From Aeromonas rivipollensis (GTDB taxonomy: Bacteria; Pseudomonadota; Gammaproteobacteria; Enterobacterales; Aeromonadaceae), in contig NZ_CP149130.1 of NCBI RefSeq assembly GCF_037811135.1, positions 4,425,001 through 4,489,000 of the forward strand: a stretch of DNA of 64,000 nt, in the 5' to 3' direction. Below are positions 1-12,494 of the stretch, in pieces. The notes under the pieces were generated by a model, which was not told the DNA's origin, made no database searches, and saw nothing but the letters and a program-made list of their open reading frames with translations. Positions within the stretch are counted from its first letter, which is position 1. The number at the start of each line of letters is the position of its first letter. The position numbers and the translations under genes are program-made.

Positions 1-23
1 TGCAAAAAATGGCACTTTTTGCA
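1..23. repeat. Short inverted repeat at window edge
   Basis: TGCAAAAA at 1-8 is followed by a 7-base loop and TTTTTGCA at 16-23, so the segment can form an A/T-rich hairpin. It lies beyond the hemG terminator. In E. coli an rRNA operon follows hemG, but no rRNA sequence is visible here, so its role is unknown. Confidence 0.3.
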
Positions 24-55
24 GTTTGGTGGTTCAAGCGCCTATTTATCAAACA

Positions 56-84
56 AAACGCCCCGCATAAGCGGGGGCGTCAAC
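56..84 (-). terminator. Terminator of the pepQ-yigZ-trkH-hemG unit
   Basis: On the minus strand an ACGCCCCCGC stem, a TTAT loop and GCGGGGCGT are followed by a T-rich run (TTTGTTT). This is a typical intrinsic terminator, 20-50 bases after the hemG stop codon. Confidence 0.8.
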
Positions 85-103
85 GAGCAGGGGTGCGGAT
101 TTG

Positions 104-628
104 CTACCTTTTTGACCAGAATTCCCGGGCAAAGGCGCGTACCTTTTCCCAATCGGTGAATTCGACGTCCTTGCTGGTATCCGTACTGCCGCCGGTGATC
201 GTCATGATCAGCTGGATGATGTGGGTCTGCCACCAGTTGTAGCGGGAATATCGCAGTGCGCCGGCAAATACCCCCAGCGTCTTCGGCTTCCACGGCGAGA
301 GACGCAGAAACTTCTTCATATAGGCATTGGTCTGCGGTGTCTGCTTCTCCGGCTTGCGCGCCGTCAGGTTGACACAGAAGAAGGCTGCGTTGGCCACTTC
401 CAGCTGTTCATGGTGTGCATGTATAAAGCTGAGCAGGCTGGGGTGGAAGTTGCCATAGCGGATGGAGGCGCCGATCAATACCTTGGCATACTTGCTGAGA
501 TTGCACATCGGCAGGGTGTGCAGATCCTGCATCACCACTTCGCATCCTGATATCTCCTCCAGCATGACATCCACAATTTTCCGCGTTTGCCCGTCCCGGG
601 AAGAATAAAGCACCAAAATCTTGTCCAT
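104..628 (-). CDS. hemG: Menaquinone-dependent protoporphyrinogen IX oxidase HemG
   Basis: Flavodoxin-like protein of 174 residues that oxidises protoporphyrinogen IX to protoporphyrin IX in haem synthesis, passing electrons to the quinone pool at the inner membrane. The N-terminus (MDKILVLYSSRDGQTRKI) holds the FMN phosphate-binding loop of flavodoxins, and the length matches E. coli HemG. I chose the ATG at 628 because the open frame further upstream runs into trkH and lacks flavodoxin similarity. It starts 7 bases after the trkH stop, so the two are probably cotranscribed, as in E. coli. The product is recognised from sequence pattern; membrane attachment is family knowledge. Confidence 0.92.
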   Translation of the reverse strand: MDKILVLYSSRDGQTRKIVDVMLEEISGCEVVMQDLHTLPMCNLSKYAKVLIGASIRYGNFHPSLLSFIHAHHEQLEVANAAFFCVNLTARKPEKQTPQTNAYMKKFLRLSPWKPKTLGVFAGALRYSRYNWWQTHIIQLIMTITGGSTDTSKDVEFTDWEKVRAFAREFWSKR

Positions 629-635
629 ACCAACC

Positions 636-2093
636 TCAACTACGCCAGAATGCAGGAGTAAACAGTACCAGAAGTGTGAATATTTCCAATCGACCAAACA
701 GCATGGCAACCACCAGGATCCACTGTGCCGTCGCCGAGATATTGCCAAAGTTGCTGGAAACCTCACCCAACCCGGGCCCCACGTTGGTGAAGGCGGCCGC
801 CACCGCAGTGAACGCTGTCACCTCGTTCAACCCTGTCATCAGCAACAACAGCATGAAGATGAAGAACAGGATGATGTAGGTGGCGAAGTAACCCCACACC
901 GCCTCGACGATCCGCTCCGGCACCGCGCGCCGCCCCAGCTTCAGGGTATAGATGGCCCGTGGGTGCACCAGTCGCTTGAGCTCGCGCATCCCCTGCAGGA
1001 ACAGGATCATGAAGCGCATCACCTTGATGCCGCCCCCCGTGCTGCCGGCACAACAGCCAATAAAGGCCGAGAACATCAGCAACATGGGCAGGAAGGAGGG
1101 CCAGTCGGCATAGCTGGTCGTGCTGTAACCCGTGGTCGTGCCAAGGGAGACCGCCTGGAACAGGCCGTGGTTGAGCGCCTCCTGCCAGGTGGCGTAGTGA
1201 CCATGGAACAGCAGGGAGACGAAGCAGATCAGCACCAGCACGCCCTGGATGGCCAGGAACACCTTCAATTCGGAGTCCCGCAGATAGCTGCTCAACCGCA
1301 CGGGCTTGTGGGCGAACACCATGAAATGCAGGGCGAAGTTGACGCTGGCCAGCAGCAGGAACAGCACGGTGATCAGGTTGATGACCGGGCTGTTGAAGAA
1401 ACCTATGCTGGCATCGTGGGTCGAGAAGCCTCCCACCGACAAGGTGGAGAAGGAGTGGCAGATGGCATCGAACAGCGTCATCCCCGCCATCCAGTACGCC
1501 AGGGCACAGAGGGTGGTCAGCAACAGGTAGATGAACCAGAGTGCCTTGGCCGTCTCTGCGATGCGCGGGGTCACCTTGTTGTCCTTGACCGGCCCCGGGA
1601 TCTCGGCGCGATAGAGCTGCATGCCCCCGATACCCAGCAACGGCAGAACGGCCACGGCCAGCACTATGATCCCCATGCCCCCCAGCCATTGCAGCAGCTG
1701 GCGGTAGAACAGAAACGCCTTGGGCAGATCGTCCAGCCCGGTCAGCACTGTCGCACCTGTGGTCGTCAAGCCGGAGAATGATTCGAAGAAGGCCTCTGAG
1801 ACCGACATATTCGGCACGTCGCTGATGATGAAGGGGACGGCCCCTACGCTGCCCAGCACCACCCAGAACAGCACCACTATGAGGAAGCCTTCCTTGGATC
1901 TGAGGTCTTTCTTCTGATGGCGATTGGGGAACCAGAGCAGGGTACCGAGCAGGAGGGCGATGAAGAAGGAGTTCACAAACTCGGCACCGCCACCATCGCG
2001 ATACCCAAAAGCGACTATCGCTGGCAGCAACATGGTCGAGCTGAACAGCGCAACCAGCAGACCAACGATACGAATGATGCTCAGAATCTGCAT
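636..2093 (-). CDS. trkH: Trk potassium uptake system channel subunit TrkH
   Basis: Inner-membrane K+ translocating subunit of 485 residues, normally gated by the cytoplasmic NAD-binding subunit TrkA (not in this window). It is strongly hydrophobic throughout with four repeated membrane-pore-membrane units. Selectivity-filter-type segments are visible, such as SGLTTTGATVL near residue 110, SVGGFSTHDAS near 220, SLGTTTGYSTT near 315 and AFTNVGPGLG near 435. Length is as expected for the family (483 in E. coli). It sits between yigZ and hemG in the same order as in E. coli, with a 36-base gap after yigZ, suggesting one transcript. Confidence 0.95.
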   Translation of the reverse strand: MQILSIIRIVGLLVALFSSTMLLPAIVAFGYRDGGGAEFVNSFFIALLLGTLLWFPNRHQKKDLRSKEGFLIVVLFWVVLGSVGAVPFIISDVPNMSVSEAFFESFSGLTTTGATVLTGLDDLPKAFLFYRQLLQWLGGMGIIVLAVAVLPLLGIGGMQLYRAEIPGPVKDNKVTPRIAETAKALWFIYLLLTTLCALAYWMAGMTLFDAICHSFSTLSVGGFSTHDASIGFFNSPVINLITVLFLLLASVNFALHFMVFAHKPVRLSSYLRDSELKVFLAIQGVLVLICFVSLLFHGHYATWQEALNHGLFQAVSLGTTTGYSTTSYADWPSFLPMLLMFSAFIGCCAGSTGGGIKVMRFMILFLQGMRELKRLVHPRAIYTLKLGRRAVPERIVEAVWGYFATYIILFFIFMLLLLMTGLNEVTAFTAVAAAFTNVGPGLGEVSSNFGNISATAQWILVVAMLFGRLEIFTLLVLFTPAFWRS

Positions 2094-2129
2094 TCCGGCT
2101 CCCCCTTCAGGCTAAAAGAGCGGTGGATT

Positions 2130-2747
2130 CTAGCCATCTAAGGGGCGAAGAGATACCCGGCCGTGGGTTCGATCTGTCATTTCCTGATCCACCTGACTCC
2201 AGATGGCCGCATCCCAGGCCACCTGAAGACGGACCTGCTGACCATAATCGGCGGCCAGCAACTGACCCTGATGGGCCGAGATCAGAGCTTCCACCGCCCC
2301 CATGTCGCCATAGTCGCAGCAGATCAGGGAAGGGGTTTGCTGGCGCTTGATGCGGGTCTCGAGCCGTTTGAGTGCAGCCCCCACCCCGCCGCCATAGGCC
2401 TTGACCAGACCGCCGGTTCCGAGCAGGACGCCACCGTAGTAACGCACCACCACGGCCGCGACCTCGCCAATGCCAGCCCCCATCAGCTGGGCCAGCATGG
2501 GCTTGCCCGCAGTGCCAGAGGGTTCACCGTCATCGCTGAAGCCATAGACCTGACTGTCTTGCGGAGCCCCGGCGACGAAGGCCCAGCAATGGTGCCGGGC
2601 CGTCGGGTGCTGCCGCTTCACCTCGCCGATCCAGGCCTTGGCGGCCTCGACCGTCGGCGCATGGGCTATCAGGGTGATGAAGCGACTCTTCTTGATCTCC
2701 TCGCAAAGCTCCAGCGGCGCGGCCGGTATGGCATAGTCTGCGGCCAT
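2130..2747 (-). CDS. yigZ: YigZ/IMPACT family protein
   Basis: Protein of 205 residues of the UPF0029/IMPACT family. The N-terminal part (KKSRFITLIAHAPTVEAA, then FSDDGEPSGTAGKPML near residues 73-90) is the diagnostic IMPACT fold signature; a smaller C-terminal ferredoxin-like domain follows. The biochemical role in bacteria is not settled; the eukaryotic relative acts on Gcn2 signalling. The start codon overlaps the pepQ stop by one base (TGATG), so translation is probably coupled to pepQ. The gene order pepQ-yigZ-trkH-hemG is the same as in E. coli. Confidence 0.9.
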   Translation of the reverse strand: MAADYAIPAAPLELCEEIKKSRFITLIAHAPTVEAAKAWIGEVKRQHPTARHHCWAFVAGAPQDSQVYGFSDDGEPSGTAGKPMLAQLMGAGIGEVAAVVVRYYGGVLLGTGGLVKAYGGGVGAALKRLETRIKRQQTPSLICCDYGDMGAVEALISAHQGQLLAADYGQQVRLQVAWDAAIWSQVDQEMTDRTHGRVSLRPLDG

Positions 2748-4069
2748 CAGAGCCCTGCTTGCCTGGTGAGGTTCTCCACCCCGTCCCCATGCAGGACGAC
2801 GTTGTCCTCGATCCGGATGCCGCCGAACGGACGCAGCGCCTCGACCTTGTTCCAGTTGACCCGCTTGCCCTGCTCGCTCTGACGCAGCGGCTCCAGCAGA
2901 CTGTCGATGAAGTAGAGGCCGGGTTCTATGGTGAACACCTGCCCCACCTCCATCACCCGGGTGCAGCGCAGGTAGGGAAACTGTTCGGGCGCCGCCAGGT
3001 GGGTACCCCGCTCATCCTGCATGAAGCCACCGGCATCGTGCACCTGCAGACCGAGGAAGTGCCCCAGGCCATGGGGGAAGAACACATTGGTGACACCGGT
3101 GTGGATCATCTCGTCAACCGACATGTCCACCAGCTCGGTAGCCTGCAGCAAGCGCGCCAGTCTGTGGTGCATCTGCAGATGCAGCTCGCTGTAACGGCGA
3201 CCGGGTTTGATCTCCGCGATGATCTCCTGCTGCTGCACATCCAGCGCCGCGATGAGATCGGCAAACTCGCCCCGGCGCCAGGCCCAGGTGCGGGTAATGT
3301 CGGAGGCATAGCCGTGATAATCCGCCCCAGCATCGATCAGGAAGGAGTGGCGCTCCGCATCCGGCACACGCTGGGTCGACAGATGGGTGTAATGGAGGAT
3401 GGCCGCGTTGCGGTTGATGGCGACGATATTGCCATAGGGTGCCTCATTGGCCCCCTGCCCGACCGCCTTCATGTAGGCCAGGTTGATCTCGAACTCGCTC
3501 GCCCCCGCCATGAAGGAGTCCTTGGCCGCGATGTGGCCACGCACCCCGAGTCGATTCGCCGCCCGCAGACACTCCAGCTCATAGGGCGTCTTGTAGGCAC
3601 GGTGGTAGTGCAGGTAATTGAGCACCGCCTCCGGATTGGGCTGCCCCAATCCCACCAGCTGGGCCACTTCCAGATGGCCGCCCAGATAGGCCCACTCCTG
3701 CTTGTCGGCTGGCAAGTGATCCGCCACCTGCTCCGGCTTGGTCAGGAAGCGGATGTCGAAGAAGTCGACCCAGAAGGCATTGGGCAGGTCCGCCACCTTG
3801 TGCCAGAAATCCACCGGCCGGTAGAACAGCAGCACCGGTTTGTTCACGCCGTCCACCAGCAGCCAGCAGTGAGGATTGTCCAGTACCGGCAACCAGGCCT
3901 TGAAGTGAGGATTGACCTTGAAGGGGTAATCCTGATCGTCGAGGAAGATGCGGTGGGTCTGGCCGGAGTGGATGGCCAGTCCGCTGAGCCCCTGTTGTTG
4001 CAGAATGTCGCGGGTGCGCTGCTGCAGGGTGTCGAGGTGCTGGGCAAAAAGTTGGCTGTAGCTGCTCAT
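2747..4069 (-). CDS. pepQ: Xaa-Pro dipeptidase PepQ
   Basis: Metallopeptidase of family M24B, 440 residues, splitting dipeptides with C-terminal proline in the cytoplasm. The pita-bread catalytic domain is in the C-terminal half. Metal ligands are visible in [15 protein letters not shown] (two Asp, near residues 244-256), [13 protein letters not shown] (His, near 335), EPGLYF (Glu, near 380) and GGIRIEDN (Glu, near 420). Length matches E. coli PepQ (443). It is the first gene of a minus-strand unit with yigZ, trkH and hemG and is divergent from the acetoacetyl-CoA synthetase gene. In E. coli its divergent neighbour is fadB, so an extra gene separates them here. Confidence 0.94.
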   Translation of the reverse strand: MSSYSQLFAQHLDTLQQRTRDILQQQGLSGLAIHSGQTHRIFLDDQDYPFKVNPHFKAWLPVLDNPHCWLLVDGVNKPVLLFYRPVDFWHKVADLPNAFWVDFFDIRFLTKPEQVADHLPADKQEWAYLGGHLEVAQLVGLGQPNPEAVLNYLHYHRAYKTPYELECLRAANRLGVRGHIAAKDSFMAGASEFEINLAYMKAVGQGANEAPYGNIVAINRNAAILHYTHLSTQRVPDAERHSFLIDAGADYHGYASDITRTWAWRRGEFADLIAALDVQQQEIIAEIKPGRRYSELHLQMHHRLARLLQATELVDMSVDEMIHTGVTNVFFPHGLGHFLGLQVHDAGGFMQDERGTHLAAPEQFPYLRCTRVMEVGQVFTIEPGLYFIDSLLEPLRQSEQGKRVNWNKVEALRPFGGIRIEDNVVLHGDGVENLTRQAGL

Positions 4070-4152
4070 GGCGTCCTGCTCCGAGGTGAATGTGATAGCA
4101 GCATAACACCAAGCTCGGGGCGGCTCGACCCGTCAAGCTGCCGCTTCGTGAG

Positions 4153-4168
4153 GTAACGCATACGTTAC
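4153..4168. promoter_or_regulatory. Perfect palindrome in the pepQ/aacS divergent region
   Basis: GTAACGCATACGTTAC is an inverted repeat with 6-base arms and a 4-base centre, about 110 bases upstream of the acetoacetyl-CoA synthetase start and 85 bases upstream of pepQ. Its size and position suit a repressor or activator operator. I cannot assign it to a known regulator. Confidence 0.4.
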
Positions 4169-4266
4169 AAAGTGTTTGTTATCAACAGAAAACCAACCAT
4201 TAACAAATCAAAAACAATTCAATACACTGCCGGTAGACAGTAGATATCAGCAGTCAGGAACGATTC

Positions 4267-6204
<1,938 letters not shown>

Positions 6205-6221
6205 TAAAGGACTCATATCAA

Positions 6222-6250
6222 GAGCAGGCGCCACAAGGCGCCTCTCTTTT
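6222..6250 (+). terminator. Terminator after acetoacetyl-CoA synthetase
   Basis: AGGCGCC, an ACAA loop and GGCGCCT are followed by CTCTTTT, an intrinsic terminator starting about 20 bases after the stop codon. It separates this gene from fadBA transcription. Confidence 0.7.
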
Positions 6251-6287
6251 GCCCGTTTTGTGATGAGGAGCTTTTACTTGATAACTG

Positions 6288-6341
6288 TTAAACAAATGTT
6301 TTAAATAGGTGTTGAAAATGTCTCCTTTTGGATCAATAGTG
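6288..6341 (+). promoter_or_regulatory. fadBA promoter region with a PsrA-like palindrome
   Basis: TTAAACAAATGTTTTAA at 6288-6304 is a near-perfect inverted repeat around AAAC-N4-GTTT. That resembles the operator of the TetR-family fatty-acid regulator PsrA known from Pseudomonas and Shewanella. A possible -35 TTGAAA (6313-6318) and -10 AATAGT (6336-6341) with 17-base spacing follow, about 68 bases before the fadB start. PsrA control is inference; no regulator gene is in the window. Confidence 0.45.
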
Positions 6342-6408
6342 AGCCTCGCCCCCTGCTGGGGAGAAAGGAGCAAAGCCCCCCACCGCGTGGGAACAAGGAG
6401 ACACTCTC

Positions 6409-8556
6409 ATGATCTACCAAGGCGAAACCCTGTCGGTCAGCTACCTCGAACACGGCATTGCCGAGCTGAGGTTTGATGCCCCGGGTTCAGTCAACAAGCT
6501 GGATCGCGCTACCCTGCTCTCGCTGAGCGAAGCGATCGCCGCATTAAAACAAGAACGTGAACTAAAAGGTCTGATCCTCACCTCCGGCAAAGACGCCTTT
6601 ATCGTCGGCGCCGACATCACCGAATTCCTGGAACTGTTCGATCTGCCGCAAGAAGATCTGCTCGGCTGGCTGAAAAAGGCCAACGACATCTTCAGCGCCA
6701 TCGAAGATCTGCCGGTGCCGACCCTGTCCGCCATCAAGGGCCACGCCCTGGGCGGCGGCTGCGAGACCATACTCTCCACCGATTTCCGTCTGGCCGACAC
6801 CACCGCCAAGATCGGCCTGCCCGAGACCAAACTCGGCATCATGCCGGGCTTTGGCGGCACAGTCCGTCTGCCGCGCCTGATCGGTGCCGACAACGCGCTC
6901 GAGTGGATCACCACCGGCAAGGATTACCGTGCCGATGATGCCCTCAAGGTAGGCGCCATCGACGCCGTGGTCGCCCCCGCTGCACTGCAGAGCGCCGCCG
7001 TACAGATGATGAAAGACGCCATCGCGGGCAAGCTGGACTGGCAGAGCCGTCGCGCCGCCAAGAAGGCCCCGCTGCGTCTCTCCAAGCTGGAAGCCATGAT
7101 GAGCTTCACCACCGCCGCCGGCATGGTTGCCGCCGTGGCGGGCAAGCACTATCCGGCGCCCATGACCGCAGTCAAAACCGTCGAGGCCGCCGCCGGCATG
7201 AGCCGCGACGAGGCGCTCAACGTCGAGGCGCAAGGTTTCATCAAGCTGGCCAAGACCGACGTGGCCAAGGCGCTGGTCGGCATCTTCCTCAACGATCAGC
7301 ACATCAAGGCGCTGGCCAAGAAGGCGGCCAAGCAGGCTGCCAAGGCCACCAGCCACGCCGCCGTACTGGGTGCCGGCATCATGGGGGGCGGCATCGCCTA
7401 CCAGTCTGCCAGCAAGGGCATTCCGGCGGTGATGAAGGATATCAACGAGAAGGCGCTGGCACTTGGCATGGGCGAAGCCACCAAGCTGCTCAACGGCCAG
7501 CTCGAGAAGGGCCGCATCGACGGCATCAAGATGGGCCAGGTGCTCTCCGCCATCACCCCTACCCTGAGCTACGACAGCGTGAAGGGCGTGGATCTGGTGG
7601 TCGAAGCCGTGGTCGAGAACCCGAAAGTGAAGGCCGCCGTGCTGGGCGAAGTGGAAGCCGTTATCGGTGACGACGCCGTGCTCGCCAGCAACACCTCCAC
7701 CATTCCCATCTCCCTGCTGGCCAAGGGGCTGAAGCGCCCCGAGAACTTCTGCGGCATGCACTTCTTCAACCCGGTGCACCGCATGCCCCTGGTGGAGATC
7801 ATCCGCGGCGAGCAGACCAGCGATGACACCATAAACCGCGTGGTGGCCTACGCCGCCGCCATGGGCAAGTCCCCGGTGGTGGTCAACGACTGCCCGGGCT
7901 TCTTCGTCAACCGCGTGCTCTTCCCCTACTTCTTCGGCTTCAACAAGCTGGTCGCCGATGGCGCCGACTTTGCCGCCGTCGACAAGGTGATGGAGAAAGA
8001 GTTCGGCTGGCCCATGGGCCCCGCCTATCTGCTGGACGTGGTCGGCATCGACACCGGCCACCACGCCGGTGACGTGATGGCGCAGGGCTTCCCGGCGCGC
8101 ATGAGCAAGGAAGGCCGTACCGCCATCGACGTGATGTACGAAGTGAGCCGCTTCGGTCAGAAGAATGGCAAGGGCTTCTACGCCTACGAGCAGGACAAGA
8201 AGGGCAAACCGAAGAAGGTAGCCGATGTGGCCGCTTACGAGCTGCTGGCCCCCATTGCCAAGCCGAAACAGGATTTCGACAAGGACGCCATCATCGCCCG
8301 CATGATGATCCCGATGATCAACGAGGTGGTGCTCTGTCTGGAAGAGGGCATAGTCGCCACGCCGGCCGAAGCCGACATAGCGCTGGTCTACGGCCTGGGC
8401 TTCCCTCCCTTCCGCGGCGGCGTATTCCGCTATCTGGACACCATTGGCCTGGATCGCTACGTGGCCATGGCCGACCAGTATGCCGACTTGGGCCCGCTCT
8501 ACCGCGTCAGCGACAAGCTGCGTGAGATGGCCGCCCAGGGCCAAACCTTCTACTGA
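6409..8556 (+). CDS. fadB: Fatty acid oxidation complex subunit alpha FadB
   Basis: Multifunctional beta-oxidation enzyme of 715 residues: enoyl-CoA hydratase and isomerase in the N-terminal third and 3-hydroxyacyl-CoA dehydrogenase in the remainder. The two hydratase glutamates are present at residue 119 (in GGGCE) and residue 139 (in GLPET). The NAD-binding Rossmann motif GAGIMGGG begins at residue 321. The dehydrogenase catalytic region [16 protein letters not shown] is near 449-463. Length is essentially that of E. coli FadB (729). The start has an AAGGAG Shine-Dalgarno a few bases upstream. It forms an alpha2beta2 complex with FadA, encoded 21 bases downstream. Confidence 0.97.
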   Translation: MIYQGETLSVSYLEHGIAELRFDAPGSVNKLDRATLLSLSEAIAALKQERELKGLILTSGKDAFIVGADITEFLELFDLPQEDLLGWLKKANDIFSAIEDLPVPTLSAIKGHALGGGCETILSTDFRLADTTAKIGLPETKLGIMPGFGGTVRLPRLIGADNALEWITTGKDYRADDALKVGAIDAVVAPAALQSAAVQMMKDAIAGKLDWQSRRAAKKAPLRLSKLEAMMSFTTAAGMVAAVAGKHYPAPMTAVKTVEAAAGMSRDEALNVEAQGFIKLAKTDVAKALVGIFLNDQHIKALAKKAAKQAAKATSHAAVLGAGIMGGGIAYQSASKGIPAVMKDINEKALALGMGEATKLLNGQLEKGRIDGIKMGQVLSAITPTLSYDSVKGVDLVVEAVVENPKVKAAVLGEVEAVIGDDAVLASNTSTIPISLLAKGLKRPENFCGMHFFNPVHRMPLVEIIRGEQTSDDTINRVVAYAAAMGKSPVVVNDCPGFFVNRVLFPYFFGFNKLVADGADFAAVDKVMEKEFGWPMGPAYLLDVVGIDTGHHAGDVMAQGFPARMSKEGRTAIDVMYEVSRFGQKNGKGFYAYEQDKKGKPKKVADVAAYELLAPIAKPKQDFDKDAIIARMMIPMINEVVLCLEEGIVATPAEADIALVYGLGFPPFRGGVFRYLDTIGLDRYVAMADQYADLGPLYRVSDKLREMAAQGQTFY

Positions 8557-9741
<1,185 letters not shown>

Positions 9742-9748
9742 TCTAAGC

Positions 9749-9897
9749 GGCTCACACCAAGCGTGAGCCTGCATTGTCATTTTGGGGTCGGCCCGTCCGG
9801 CCCATTGTCGAGTCTGTGGAGCGCGCCACACGGGGTGCGCTCCTGCCGTCGGAATCTGCGTGTTGGCCGGCCCGTTTGGGTCGGCCTTTTTTATTCC
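9749..9897 (+). terminator. Terminator cluster after fadBA
   Basis: Three hairpins lie in this gap. GGCTCACACCAAGCGTGAGCC is near 9749-9770. GAGCGC...GCGCTC lies near 9819-9843. The strongest is GGCCGGCCCGTTTGGGTCGGCC followed by six T at about 9872-9897, a good intrinsic terminator. Nothing coding is apparent between 9742 and 10025. Confidence 0.65.
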
Positions 9898-10025
9898 GTT
9901 ATCCCGATCAGGGCCGATTCGGGGGCTATATTGCCCATAACTTCACATTAGAGGGGGGCCTTGCTTGCTTTTTGCTCCCCCGACAGGTTCAATCTGCACA
10001 AAAAAATGGGTGGATGCACATACAT

Positions 10026-10748
10026 ATGTCAACGAGCAAACAACTGCTTATCGTCGACGACGATCAGGAGATCCGCGAGCTGCTCAACGAATACCTGACC
10101 CGGGCGGGTTTTCAGGTACTGACGGCGGCCGAGGGCAACGAGATGCGCCAGCAACTCGCCCTGCACAGCCCGGACCTTATCATTCTCGATATCATGATGC
10201 CCGGCGACGACGGCTTTACCCTGTGCCAGCAGATCCGTCGCGACTCCCAGGTGCCCATCATCATGCTGACCGCTGCCTCCGATGAGGCGGATCGGGTGAT
10301 CGGCCTCGAACTCGGTGCCGACGACTACATCGCCAAGCCGTTCAGCCCGCGCGAGCTGCAGGCCCGCATCAAGGCGCTGCTGCGCCGTGCCGAATTCCGC
10401 CAGCCGGAGAAAGAAAAAGAGCCGAGCCGCCGCCTGCGCTTCGCCGACTGGACCCTGGACACCTTGAGCCACCAGCTGACCCACGACGACGGCAGTCTGC
10501 TGGATCTCTCCGGCAGCGACGCCCTGCTGCTCGGCATGTTCCTGCAACAGCCCGGCGTGGTGCTGGACAGGGACACCATCTCCGATGCCACCCGGGGCCG
10601 CGAGAGCCTGCCCATGGAGCGCGGCATCGATGTGCAGATCAGCCGTCTGCGCCAGAAGCTGGGTGACAACGGCAAGAGCCCGCGCATCATCAAGACCATA
10701 CGCGGCAGCGGCTATATGCTGATCGCGGAAGTGTACGAGATCCCGTGA
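10026..10748 (+). CDS. OmpR/PhoB-family response regulator
   Basis: Two-component response regulator of 240 residues. The receiver domain (1-120) has the acidic pocket LIVDDDQE, the phosphoacceptor Asp55 in ILDIMMPG and the conserved Lys104 in AKPFSP. The C-terminal winged helix (about 135-235) ends with the recognition region DVQISRLRQKLGDN and RGSGYML. I chose the ATG at 10026; an in-frame ATG four codons upstream is also possible, and the longer open frame before that is noncoding. It precedes the histidine kinase by 70 bases. The arrangement with a sugar-binding protein downstream recalls the GltR/GtrS glucose-responsive pair of Pseudomonas; that link is inference. Confidence 0.88.
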   Translation: MSTSKQLLIVDDDQEIRELLNEYLTRAGFQVLTAAEGNEMRQQLALHSPDLIILDIMMPGDDGFTLCQQIRRDSQVPIIMLTAASDEADRVIGLELGADDYIAKPFSPRELQARIKALLRRAEFRQPEKEKEPSRRLRFADWTLDTLSHQLTHDDGSLLDLSGSDALLLGMFLQQPGVVLDRDTISDATRGRESLPMERGIDVQISRLRQKLGDNGKSPRIIKTIRGSGYMLIAEVYEIP

Positions 10749-10818
10749 AAGATGAAAGGCAAACAACGCGGCTCCGCCCTGGCGACGGCATGCTGACTGA
10801 CAAGAGGCACGAGATCCC

Positions 10819-12264
10819 ATGAGAGGTCGGCGATTCTGGCAGGCACTGGTACCCCGCTCCCTGCTGTCGCGGATGCTGCTGCTGTTGCTGCTCGCCATCC
10901 TGCTCTCCCAGACCATACTCACCGGCATCTGGATGCAGCAGATCCAGAAACGGGAGCTGGAGGGCATGCTCAGCACCACCCGCAACCTGGCGCTCTCCGC
11001 CGCCTCCACCGTCAACTTCTTCAAGTCTCTGCCGCTGCAGTACCGCCACATCGCCCTGGACCAGCTGCGCAACATGGGAGGCAGCCGCTTCTTCGTCTCC
11101 CTGAATGAAGAAGAGATCCACATCAGCGCCATCCCGGACAGCGAGCGCAAGACGCTGGTGCTGAAGGAGGTGCAGGAGGTGCTGACCCGCAAGCTCTCCG
11201 ACGCCATGGCCATCAAGGTGGACTTCTCGCGGCCCGAGGAGCTGCACGTCTTCAACAACGACACCCTGCTGGCAGACCTGCCCTCCTCCTGGGCCCGCTA
11301 CACCCTGTCGCTGGAGCCCATCAATCCGCCGGTGCTGGTGACCCAGATCGAGATAGAGCCGGGTGAGTGGCTCTATCTGGCGGCCCTGCTGCCAGCCCCC
11401 TACATGACGCTGGATGACACCGTCATGCCGAGCAACCAGGTGCGCTTCATCGCCCTGATGACTGTCTTCCTCTGCTTCTTCACCTTCATGCTGGTGCGCT
11501 GGCAGACCCGGCCCCTGCGCCGCCTCGCCAAGGCGGCGGTCAACCTTGGCAAGGACATCGACCAGCCCTCCCTCAAGGAGGAGGGTGCCTCAGAGATAGT
11601 GGCGGCGACCCGCGCCTTCAACATCATGCAGCAGCGCATCCGCCGCTTCATAGACGATCGGGAGCGGCTGTTCAGCTCCATCTCCCACGATCTCAAGACC
11701 CCCATCACCCGGCTGCGGCTGCGGGTCGAGCTGCTCGACGACGAAGCCCAGATAGCCAAGTTCAACAAGGATCTGGACGAGCTGGAGCTGATGGTGAAGG
11801 GGGCGCTGCAGACGGTGAAAGAGACCGACATTCACGAGAACCTCGAGCTCATCGACATCAATGCCCTGCTGGAGCAGATGGCGGAGGCCATGAACCTGCA
11901 TGAGGATCTGCTCACCATAGAGGGGCACTGCAAGTGGCCCTATCGCGGCAAGCTGCTGGCCCTCAAGCGCTGCATCGGCAACCTGGTGGACAACGGCATC
12001 AAGTACGGCCGCCGGGTGCGCGTCATCCTGATGGATGACGAGGAGATGCTGATCCTCTTCATCATGGACGAGGGTCCCGGCCTGCCGGAGGATCAGTTCG
12101 AGCGCATCTTCGAGCCCTACTACCGCCTCAGTACGGATTCCTCCGGAACCGGGCTGGGTCTTGGCATAGCCCGCAACATAGCCCACGCCCACGGCGGCGA
12201 TCTGGTGCTGGAAAATCGCCCCCAGGGCGGCCTGCAGGCCACCCTCTCCCTACCAAGGCAGTAA
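10819..12264 (+). CDS. Sensor histidine kinase with periplasmic sensor region
   Basis: Membrane-bound histidine kinase of 481 residues, partner of the regulator encoded just upstream. A first membrane helix (about 18-38) and a second (about 203-222) enclose a periplasmic region of roughly 160 residues. A HAMP linker follows (RPLRRLAKAAVNLG), then the phosphoacceptor His290 in SSISHDLKTPITRLR. ATP-binding boxes are N (GNLVDNGIKYG), G1 (DEGPGLP) and G2 (GTGLGLGIARNIAHAHGG). Its last codons are part of a diverged tandem repeat that also covers the start of the downstream binding-protein gene. Confidence 0.9.
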   Translation: MRGRRFWQALVPRSLLSRMLLLLLLAILLSQTILTGIWMQQIQKRELEGMLSTTRNLALSAASTVNFFKSLPLQYRHIALDQLRNMGGSRFFVSLNEEEIHISAIPDSERKTLVLKEVQEVLTRKLSDAMAIKVDFSRPEELHVFNNDTLLADLPSSWARYTLSLEPINPPVLVTQIEIEPGEWLYLAALLPAPYMTLDDTVMPSNQVRFIALMTVFLCFFTFMLVRWQTRPLRRLAKAAVNLGKDIDQPSLKEEGASEIVAATRAFNIMQQRIRRFIDDRERLFSSISHDLKTPITRLRLRVELLDDEAQIAKFNKDLDELELMVKGALQTVKETDIHENLELIDINALLEQMAEAMNLHEDLLTIEGHCKWPYRGKLLALKRCIGNLVDNGIKYGRRVRVILMDDEEMLILFIMDEGPGLPEDQFERIFEPYYRLSTDSSGTGLGLGIARNIAHAHGGDLVLENRPQGGLQATLSLPRQ

Positions 12265-12494
12265 AGCTTATGAAGTGGTTGTCGTTCTCTGTCATCGCCC
12301 TGCTGTCTCTGCCCGTCGGCGCCTCCCAGCGCGTCGGGATGCTGCACGGATGGCGTGCGGTCGGCACCGGCCACTCTCCTTCAATCAAGGCAGTCACAGT
12401 ATGAAGTTGTTCCCGTTTGCCATTGTCGCCCTGCTCTCCCTGCCCGTCGCAGCCTCCCAGGTGGAGGTGTTGCACTGGTGGACATCCGGCGGCG
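12233..12494 (+). repeat. Imperfect tandem duplication (period about 131 bp) across the kinase/binding-protein junction
   Basis: The kinase 3' end plus the first codons of the binding-protein gene occur twice. Copy one includes GGCCACCCTCTCCC, CAAGGCAGT and ATGAAGTGG (ATG at 12270). Copy two includes GGCCACTCTCCTTC, CAAGGCAGT and ATGAAGTTG (ATG at 12401). The signal-peptide segment is well conserved between the copies, and similarity fades after the codons for ALA-SER-GLN. Confidence 0.8.
12270..12404 (+). pseudogene. Truncated 5' copy of the binding-protein gene (44 codons)
   Basis: An open frame of 44 codons begins MKWLSFSVIALLSLPVGAS, almost the same as the signal peptide of the intact gene (MKLFPFAIVALLSLPVAAS). 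It then diverges and stops at 12402-12404. The TGA overlaps the ATG of the intact gene (ATGA), so the fragment could act as a translated leader coupled to it. It starts 5 bases after the kinase stop. Most simply it is a decayed partial duplication; whether it is translated cannot be told from the sequence. Confidence 0.65.

Noticed and set aside
621..1781. Long open frame of 386 codons opposite trkH
   Set aside because: It is antisense to a clear TrkH, has His/Gln/Arg-rich composition typical of shadow frames in GC-rich DNA, and lacks a ribosome-binding site.
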